64,000 nt of DNA from Filomicrobium sp. (GTDB lineage Bacteria; Pseudomonadota; Alphaproteobacteria; Rhizobiales; Hyphomicrobiaceae). A program made the translations under genes and the position numbers. Shown piece by piece: positions 58,278 through 64,000 of the stretch. Each line of letters begins with the position of its first letter. Within the stretch, counting starts at the first letter, position 1. Location: positions 2,420,606 to 2,484,605 of the forward strand of contig CP051234.1 in the NCBI GenBank assembly GCA_017792465.1, written 5' to 3'. The notes under the pieces are model-generated. The model was not told where the DNA came from and searched no databases. It was given only the letters and a program-made list of their open reading frames with translations.

Positions 58278-59105
58278 GGTCGGGGGGCAACCCATCGAAG
58301 TGCGCGAGAAGCAAGGTCCGGCCGAGCACAAAATTGAAAATCAGCACCCCTCTTGAACGATGCTCCGAAGGTGAAAAAAGCTGTTGAATCCACAGGGCTT
58401 GGCAGCGTTTTGAACAGGCCGAGAAATAGCCTTTCCATGTGAAATCGAGAAAGACCTGTGCCGGAGTGAAAAACACTTGGCCGGCGTTTTTTAGGGGGTG
58501 AGTCTCAAGCTTCGCGTAAGACTCTTCTGGTTCGCGCAACGCGTTGGAATCCAATGTGAAGTGATGCTCGAAATTCGGTGCGAAAACGGGTGTGGCTGAG
58601 GTCGAAAAGTTGCGATTTGGCCACGACAGTGTGTGCGGCTAAAAAAAATTTGAAAGCTCGCAAATTCGCAAAATTTTCTCATTTTCCGCGCCGCAACGCG
58701 GACCAAATTTTACGCTCTGCCAGAGACCTTTTTATAGACTCTAAACATTTGGCCGTATGAGATGCCGATCGTCAGATAGCGTGCTGTTAGGCGTGCATTG
58801 AGTCGCAGGCGATGCGACAAAAAGTTGAACCACAAAGCAAAGAAGTTCGCCGCTCTCGTTCTACATTCTGACCGTGTGAATCTTTCGTCTATGGGGCTTC
58901 TAATCGCTGAACGCTCAACGTCGTTGAAGGTTGCATTGATCGCGTATTTTTTTGCCCCGTGTCTGGCACCGGAGCTTCGCAGGCTGTGTGTGTATTCAGG
59001 CGGGCGATTGAATAAGACGCGAAGAAAAGCTTGAGGCCGCCTTCTGCCGCACGATGACGATACGCTTGCATGCAGCTGCGCGTCCGCTCACATGACGCGC
59101 AAAAC

Positions 59106-59143
59106 AAAAGACCGTCCGAAGCCAATGCTTCAGGCGGTCTTTT
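59106..59143 (-). terminator. intrinsic terminator of rpsT
   Basis: Arms AAAAGACCG and CGGTCTTTT with inner GAAGC/GCTTC form a strong hairpin 87 bases after the rpsT stop. On the minus strand TTTTGTTTTG follows. It is nearly symmetric, so rightward transcripts would also stop. Confidence 0.8.
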
Positions 59144-59229
59144 CATATTCGGTCATACCTGGGATGCGTCGGCACCCTATTCGGGACCACGCGCTCGTCG
59201 CTCAGGTATCGAGAACCTCAAAATAGATC

Positions 59230-59496
59230 TCAGGCGCTCATCGCTTTGACGCGACGGGTCAGGCGCGAGATTTTGCGCGACGCCGTGTTGTCGTGGATGA
59301 TGCCGCGCTGAGCGGTGCGAGCAATCAGAGGCTCAGCCAATTTCAGAGCTGCGAGAGCCTGATCCTGATCGCCAGCAGCGATTGCTTCTTCGACGCGGCG
59401 GACTTCACCGCGCATGCGGGTGCGGTGGTTCTTGTTGACCGCAGTTTGCTTCTCGATCTTGCGAACGGCTTTCTTAGCCGATTTCGTATTCGCCAT
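59230..59496 (-). CDS. rpsT: 30S ribosomal protein S20
   Basis: 88 aa basic helical protein that binds 16S r[23 protein letters not shown], then [17 protein letters not shown] and a C-terminus [19 protein letters not shown] match S20 closely. It begins a leftward unit upstream of the gene-free region and dnaA, the order expected in Hyphomicrobiales. Confidence 0.97.
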   Translation of the reverse strand: MANTKSAKKAVRKIEKQTAVNKNHRTRMRGEVRRVEEAIAAGDQDQALAALKLAEPLIARTAQRGIIHDNTASRKISRLTRRVKAMSA

Positions 59497-59778
59497 CCGT
59501 TGGGCTTCCTTGTAATCCGACTTAGCAGCTGATTTGAACTGCCGAGGCTTGAACCTTCGCCTCGAAACCCCGGACCATCCGGTGCCGGACGGGGGAGGCG
59601 CAAAAACAAATGCCGCCCGACCTTCAGGCCGAGCGGATCAAGATCAGTCCTTATAATCGGCGGTTCTGCTCAGGTCAACGGCTGAAAGGCGTTTCTAGCC
59701 CGCCTGAAAGAATGGCGTTGACGGCGCGCCAGCGTCTGAATACCCCCGTGGTCCAAGAAGCATGCCGGATCCCGCCTG

Positions 59779-61161
59779 ATGTTGTTTCAAAGCCAAGCGT
59801 TTTTGCTGGGATTTTTCCCGGCAGTGCTGCTCGTCTGGTACGGCCTGGCGCGCCTCAACGTGCCGGTCTGCCGCGAATGGGGCCTCGTGGCCCTGTCGAT
59901 TACGTTTTACGGGTGGTGGGACATCCGTTTCGTGCCGCTGCTTGTCTGTCAGACGGTCATTTCCTGGGTGATTGCGGAAATGTACATCCGGTCCGGGCGG
60001 ACGGCGGGATGGTTAATCTGGGCCGGGATCACGCTAAATCTGCTCATTTTGGGGTTCTTCAAGTATGCGGTGTTCTTTGCTGAAAATGTCGCAGCGCTTG
60101 GGGGCTGGCAGCTGGGGCCATTCTCAATCGTCCTGCCGATCGGGATTAGCTTCTTCACCTTCGAGATCATTTCCTATCTGGCAGATCTGCGCTGGCATGG
60201 GGCCCCGCGCTATCCCTTGCGCCGCTTCCTCCTCTTCGTCTCGCTCTTTCCAAGGCTGATCGCCGGACCGATCGTCCGGCACCATGAGATCATCCCGCAA
60301 TTCGACCTCGACCCCTTGCGCGAAGGATTGGCGCGACGCTTTTCGGTCGGCGCGGGGCTCTTCACGATCGGTCTCGTCAAGAAGGTCTTTCTTGCCGATC
60401 AACTCGCACCCATTGCCGACCGCATCTTTGAGGCCGCAACCAAGGGGACACCGCAGTTCGGCGAGGCCTGGACAGGCGCACTGGCCTTCACATTCCAGCT
60501 CTTTCTCGATTTCTCGGCCTATTCGGAGATGGCGTTGGGGATCGGGCTGATGCTGGGTCTGGCCCTGCCTGAGAACTTCAACGCGCCTTACGCGGCTGTC
60601 GATTTACGCGACTTCTGGCGGCGCTGGCACATGACGTTGTCGCGCTTCTTACGCGACTACGTCTATATCCCTCTGGGCGGCAGCCGAAACGGACCGTTCG
60701 TGTTCGTCTTCGCGACGATTTATACGATGGGCCTGTGCGGGCTTTGGCATGGCGCCGGCTGGACGTTTGTCGCGTGGGGGCTCATGCACGGTGTGGGACT
60801 TTTGATCTGCCGCGCCTGGAGCGAACGCGGTGTGCCGTTGCCGTTCGCCCTTTCCTGGGCGATCACCATGCTTTTTGTGATCGCCGGCTGGGTGTTGTTC
60901 CGCGCACCCGATTTTCAGACGGCCTGGGTCATGCTGTCGGCAATGGTGGGTGGCAACGGCTTTGGCGGCGGTGCGCGTGATCTATGGCTGCTGGCTGCTG
61001 CAGCGGCGGTCTCCACATTCGGACCGACGAGCTACGATCTCGTCGTGCGGCGCATGCCGGCAAGCCCAGCGCTCGGTGCTGTGACGGCTTTACTTGCGCT
61101 TATTGTGCTCCTCGAGGTCGGCAAGGGCCAACCGCAGTCGTTTATCTACTTTCAATTCTAG
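59779..61161 (+). CDS. MBOAT-family O-acyltransferase (AlgI-like)
   Basis: 460 aa inner-membrane acyltransferase with about 10 membrane segments, the type that moves acetyl groups onto exopolysaccharides or cell-wall glycans. The conserved RDFWRRWHMTLSRFLRDYVY (in part) and YIPLGGSRNG lead to LWHGAGWTFVAWG with the essential His324. A periplasmic acetyl-transfer partner (AlgJ/AlgX type) is not next to it. It starts with GGATCCCGCCTG before ATG 59779. It lies rightward after rpsT and before two unknown membrane proteins. Confidence 0.92.
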   Translation: MLFQSQAFLLGFFPAVLLVWYGLARLNVPVCREWGLVALSITFYGWWDIRFVPLLVCQTVISWVIAEMYIRSGRTAGWLIWAGITLNLLILGFFKYAVFFAENVAALGGWQLGPFSIVLPIGISFFTFEIISYLADLRWHGAPRYPLRRFLLFVSLFPRLIAGPIVRHHEIIPQFDLDPLREGLARRFSVGAGLFTIGLVKKVFLADQLAPIADRIFEAATKGTPQFGEAWTGALAFTFQLFLDFSAYSEMALGIGLMLGLALPENFNAPYAAVDLRDFWRRWHMTLSRFLRDYVYIPLGGSRNGPFVFVFATIYTMGLCGLWHGAGWTFVAWGLMHGVGLLICRAWSERGVPLPFALSWAITMLFVIAGWVLFRAPDFQTAWVMLSAMVGGNGFGGGARDLWLLAAAAAVSTFGPTSYDLVVRRMPASPALGAVTALLALIVLLEVGKGQPQSFIYFQF

Positions 61162-61347
61162 AGGCCATTTTGTGTGGATTTGAACAGTGTCCAATTAAAT
61201 TGCATATCGAATCTGGCAGACTGACCATGTTAAAGGGTTGTGAACGCGCTACGACTTAAGAATGAGATTTGGGGCAAATCCGGTTGGGTTTGTGAACCCG
61301 TCGCCTTTTGCACACTGGGCGTCTTACCGAACAGGGATAAGGAAAAG

Positions 61348-61962
61348 ATGGCTTCTCTCGCAATTTGGATGATTACCCTGAGCGTCAGCCTGGCTGCGAT
61401 TATTCTCAGCGCAGCAGCTGGGCAGCCGACAGTCCATACATTCTTCGCGGCCTTGATCGCGCTGGCCATCGCTGGCATGGCGGTCACGGAAAACCGGCAG
61501 CAGCGCAAGGCTGGTCTCAGTGAAAACGTCGTTTCGGCATCGACAGCTCGGCATATGGGCCTGGTTTGGATCTGGGGTGCGCTCAGCCTCTTCGTCACCT
61601 ACTTCTTCATCCTTGCGTGGAAGGAATGGCTCGTCTTTACCGGCGCTTTTGCGGCCGTTGGCATTCTTTGCCTGCTGTTTGCGGCCGCTCTCGATAACGA
61701 TGAGCAGAAGGGCCGCAAGGATAAGACGATGCTGTCGCTGGCCCGCTATCTGTCGATTGGACAAATCATCGGCATGGTTCTGGCGATGGTCGGTCTTGTC
61801 ATCGACGGCAAGTTCCCGGTGACGGTCAAAGCCAACCCCGGCTGGCAGGATTGGGCCGCCAACAACATCTTCTTCTTCGGCGCAATGGCAATCGCCATCA
61901 TCACGGCGAATGCTCTTTGGGCCAAACCTCAAAACGGCAAGGTCGGCGAACAAAGTGCCTGA
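61348..61962 (+). CDS. four-plus-segment membrane protein, paralogue of the next gene
   Basis: 204 aa from ATG 61348 with an AAGGAAAAG site. About five membrane segments: ITLSVSLAAIILSAAAG, FFAALIALAIAGMAV, GALSLFVTYFFILAW, FAAVGILCLLFAAAL, then IGMVLAMVGLVI and NIFFFGAMAIAIITANAL. The regions RHMGLVWIWGALSLF and AANNIFFFGAMAIAI align with RLMACIYGWGALTIF and ANHVFVGGGMAIIVA of the next gene, so they arose by duplication. Function unknown. Confidence 0.75.
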   Translation: MASLAIWMITLSVSLAAIILSAAAGQPTVHTFFAALIALAIAGMAVTENRQQRKAGLSENVVSASTARHMGLVWIWGALSLFVTYFFILAWKEWLVFTGAFAAVGILCLLFAAALDNDEQKGRKDKTMLSLARYLSIGQIIGMVLAMVGLVIDGKFPVTVKANPGWQDWAANNIFFFGAMAIAIITANALWAKPQNGKVGEQSA

Positions 61963-62075
61963 GGTTTTGTTGCTTTCGCGCGCCTGACGCGGTAGCCGAA
62001 TATTCCGATTGAGCGAAGGGCGGACCCATGCGGCTCCGTCCTTTGTTGTTTTAGGGCTTATCCGTTCGGGGGCAC

Positions 62076-62705
62076 ATGTCGATCACATCCCGATTCAAGG
62101 TCTTACTGGTCTTTCTTGCGCTGACGAGTGCGATGATGGTGATTGCTGCGGCCTTGGGGGCGAAGTTCACGAGCCTTGCGGCGGCGCTCAGCTTTTCGTT
62201 CATTGCGGCCAACACCGTCTTGGCGCTGAACCAGCCCGTCTTCGGTGACCCCGGCGGGGCGGTGCAGAATGACAGGGAGGTTTTTCTCAAGGCCTCACGC
62301 ATCAATGCGCGGCTGATGGCGTGCATCTACGGCTGGGGCGCGCTGACCATCTTCGCGATCTATGGCCTCACGCAATTGTGGTGGTTTCACAGCTGGCAAT
62401 ATGCCTCTGCGATGGGGCTCATTGCGGTGGCTTTGCTTGGCTTCACGCATCTCCTCGGCGATCCCGACAGCCAGTTCCGTTCGCCGATCGCGCTTGACGC
62501 CATGGCTTTTCTGGCGATGGTGCAAGCGGCCGCAGCAGCCTTGGGGATGGGTTTCCTGATTGGATCCGGCAAGCTGTCGAGCATCAAGCCTGATTGGCCC
62601 GCCAACCACGTGTTTGTGGGCGGCGGCATGGCCATCATCGTCGCGTCGGTCGTCGCTGCAATTACGCACCTTCGATTGAAGCGCGCCGCGGACGAATTGG
62701 ATTAG
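62076..62705 (+). CDS. membrane protein, tandem paralogue of the preceding gene
   Basis: 209 aa from ATG 62076, 114 bases after the previous gene. The same layout is seen: two N-terminal segments, GWGALTIFAIYGLTQLWW, AMGLIAVALLGFTHLL, LAMVQAAAAALGMGFLIG and FVGGGMAIIVASVVAAI. The shared WGAL..F and W.AN..F..G.MAI motifs show common ancestry. No family name is known to me. It is convergent with the enoyl-CoA hydratase gene. Both copies are rich in small residues and lack any charged catalytic pattern. Confidence 0.75.
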   Translation: MSITSRFKVLLVFLALTSAMMVIAAALGAKFTSLAAALSFSFIAANTVLALNQPVFGDPGGAVQNDREVFLKASRINARLMACIYGWGALTIFAIYGLTQLWWFHSWQYASAMGLIAVALLGFTHLLGDPDSQFRSPIALDAMAFLAMVQAAAAALGMGFLIGSGKLSSIKPDWPANHVFVGGGMAIIVASVVAAITHLRLKRAADELD

Positions 62706-62778
62706 TTATTTCGTCTGTTGTCACGGGAGATGACGCGCAGCACCGCTTGAACTTAGGCAGACCGTGGTGCGCCTCACA

Positions 62779-63552
62779 TCAGCGATGCTTGAAGTCAGGC
62801 TTGCGCTTTTCGGTAAAGGCCTGCATGCCCTCTTTCTGGTCCTCGGTGGCGAACATCGAATGGAAGACGCGGCGTTCGAACAGCAGGCCTTCGGAGAGCG
62901 GCGTTTCGTAAGCGCGGTTGATCGTTTCCTTGGTCATCATCGTTGCGGGCAATGACATCGAAGCGATCTTGCCTGCGACCTTACCAGCTTCTGCGATCAG
63001 GTCTGCTGCCGGGACGATACGCGCGACGAGGCCTGCACGTTCGGCCTCTTCGGCGTCCATCATGCGGCCGGTGAGGCAGAGCTCCATGGCCTTGGCTTTT
63101 CCGACGGCGCGGATCAAGCGCTGAGTGCCGCCGATCCCCGGCATGATGCCGAGCGTGATTTCAGGCTGGCCGAACTTGGCGCTATCCGCGGCGATGATGA
63201 TGTCGCACTGCATGGCAAGTTCGCAGCCACCGCCGAGGCAATACCCGGCAACCGCTGCAATCGTCGGCTTGCGGCAATGAGCGGCGATATCCCAAGCGGC
63301 AGCGAAGTCTTCGGCGTAGACTTCCATATAGCTTTTGGGCGCCATCTCCTTGATGTCGGCGCCGGCGGCGAAGGCTTTTTCTGAGCCCGTAATGAGAATG
63401 GCACCGATACCGTCATCAGCTTCGAATTTGGCCAGCGCATCGGAGAGGTCTGCGATCAACTGACTGTTCAAGGCGTTGAGCGCCTTTGGCCGATTAAGGG
63501 TGATCTGACCGACGCGACCGTCGGTTTCGACGATGATCGTTTCGTAGCTCAT
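62779..63552 (-). CDS. enoyl-CoA hydratase
   Basis: 257 aa crotonase-fold enzyme that hydrates trans-2-enoyl-CoA in beta-oxidation. The substrate region is [19 protein letters not shown], the oxyanion loop [20 protein letters not shown]. Both catalytic glutamates are present: Glu in GGGCELAM and Glu in [18 protein letters not shown]. It starts [19 protein letters not shown], typical of FadB1/EchA-like short hydratases of Rhizobiales. It is directly followed by mutM (74 bases), an arrangement common near dnaA in this order. Confidence 0.95.
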   Translation of the reverse strand: MSYETIIVETDGRVGQITLNRPKALNALNSQLIADLSDALAKFEADDGIGAILITGSEKAFAAGADIKEMAPKSYMEVYAEDFAAAWDIAAHCRKPTIAAVAGYCLGGGCELAMQCDIIIAADSAKFGQPEITLGIMPGIGGTQRLIRAVGKAKAMELCLTGRMMDAEEAERAGLVARIVPAADLIAEAGKVAGKIASMSLPATMMTKETINRAYETPLSEGLLFERRVFHSMFATEDQKEGMQAFTEKRKPDFKHR

Positions 63553-63626
63553 CAGTTTCTTCTCCTATGCGTGCGGCCAAGGTCGTCTTCAGCTTTCGAG
63601 TCCCCGCACCAGCCAAGTGCATTCGT

Positions 63627-64000
63627 TCAGGATTGGCAGGACGAACAGTAAAACGTCGAGCGGCCTGATTGTACGATGCGTTTCACACGGCCGCGGCAGC
63701 CCTCAGTCGTGCAAGCGTCGCCTTCTTTGCCATAGACCATAAACGAGTGCTGGAAATATCCCAGTGCGCCATCGGCTTGGCGATAGTCGCGCAGAGAGGA
63801 GCCGCCGGCAGCTATGGCATCGGCGATGACGCTGCGGATTGCGGCGGCGAGGCGCTCGGCCCGCGCTGTTGGAGCGCCAGACTTGCGGGCCAATGATTTA
63901 GCCGCCCGGTTCGGCGACAAACCTGACCGATGCAGAGCCTCACAAACGTAAATGTTGCCAAGCCCGGCGACGTTGCGCTGATCCATCAGGAAGGCTTTGA
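63627..64000 (-). CDS. mutM: formamidopyrimidine-DNA glycosylase, C-terminal part (runs off the window)
   Basis: Base-excision repair glycosylase for 8-oxoguanine; the frame stays open to the window edge, so the N-terminal catalytic Pro-Glu is not visible. The visible part starts [20 protein letters not shown], which is the helix-two-turn-helix signature, then [20 protein letters not shown] and the zinc finger Cys-x4-Cys...Cys-x2-Cys ([12 protein letters not shown] and FYCSSCQS). The order mutM then enoyl-CoA hydratase supports an alphaproteobacterial replication-region neighbourhood. Confidence 0.95.
   Translation of the reverse strand, partial: KAFLMDQRNVAGLGNIYVCEALHRSGLSPNRAAKSLARKSGAPTARAERLAAAIRSVIADAIAAGGSSLRDYRQADGALGYFQHSFMVYGKEGDACTTEGCRGRVKRIVQSGRSTFYCSSCQS

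Larger units (their letters stand above)
57443..59229. other. gene-free region upstream of dnaA, candidate replication origin or control region
   Basis: About 1.8 kb contain only short open frames with no recognisable protein. Near 58200-58400 are weak DnaA-box-like sequences (TTGTCCACC at 58238, GAATCCACA at 58386; each two mismatches from TTATCCACA), a CtrA-like TTAA-N7-TTAT at 58262-58276, and a perfect AATAAC-TG-GTTATT palindrome at 58264-58277. Around 58636-58750 is a distinctly AT-rich stretch with A and T runs. This pattern fits an origin or dnaA promoter region, but no perfect DnaA box was found, so the origin assignment is only a hypothesis. Confidence 0.4.

Overview
The window is a GC-rich (about 60% by eye) chromosomal segment of an alphaproteobacterium of the order Hyphomicrobiales (Rhizobiales), probably Hyphomicrobium-like. 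The assignment rests on several things: mutM, enoyl-CoA hydratase, rpsT, dnaA, dnaN, recF and gyrB in close order; an ActR/RegA-ActS/RegB redox two-component pair; an MmcB-type repair protein; an MbfA iron exporter behind an almost perfect Irr (ICE) box; an NsrR-type Rrf2 regulator; an intracellular PHB depolymerase; and a Pho system with a PHO box. No rRNA, tRNA, CRISPR array, prophage or insertion sequence was seen. The genus is an inference.

Layout. 1-3.4 kb: the N-terminus of a membrane protein leaving the window, and a divergent class A penicillin-binding protein. 3.7-13.2 kb: a complete phosphate cassette on the minus strand (phoR, pstS, pstC, pstA, pstB, phoU, phoB), with a PHO box and a pstS-pstC stem-loop, and a PPK2 polyphosphate kinase on the other strand. 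13.3-20.7 kb: mmcB, a LonB-like protease overlapping a stress-protein-like gene, a TadG-like protein, and regA/regB. 20.9-26.1 kb: PHB depolymerase, a YgjP-type metalloprotease and a second class A PBP. 26.2-28.7 kb: a nitrosative-stress and iron block (beta-grasp protein, group III truncated haemoglobin, NsrR, MbfA). 29.3-34.9 kb: two chemoreceptors, one cytoplasmic with a CZB zinc domain and one membrane-bound and co-encoded with a secreted protein, around a DUF2147 and a 2TM protein.

35-47.7 kb is a mixed accessory stretch: sodium:solute symporter, cupin, methyltransferase, cytochrome c with an FNR/FixK-like site, ABM-like protein, alpha/beta hydrolase, amino-acid permease with a secreted protein of unknown function, a membrane-tethered response regulator, a polyprenyl-phosphate sugar transferase and a cytochrome P450. 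47.9-50.2 kb holds a Rieske protein, a glutamine amidotransferase behind a structured, terminator-ending leader, and an AT-rich membrane gene. 50.2-64 kb is the replication block gyrB, recF, dnaN, dnaA, then about 1.8 kb without genes upstream of dnaA (candidate origin or control region), rpsT, an MBOAT acyltransferase, two tandem paralogous membrane proteins, enoyl-CoA hydratase and the C-terminal part of mutM.

Most of the window is conventional. The parts that deserve a second look are the RNA leader before the amidotransferase, the truncated haemoglobin/beta-grasp/NsrR unit, the tethered response regulator beside the exopolysaccharide-type transferase, the secreted protein paired with a chemoreceptor, and the long gene-free stretch upstream of dnaA. 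No clearly new multi-gene system could be established from sequence reading alone.
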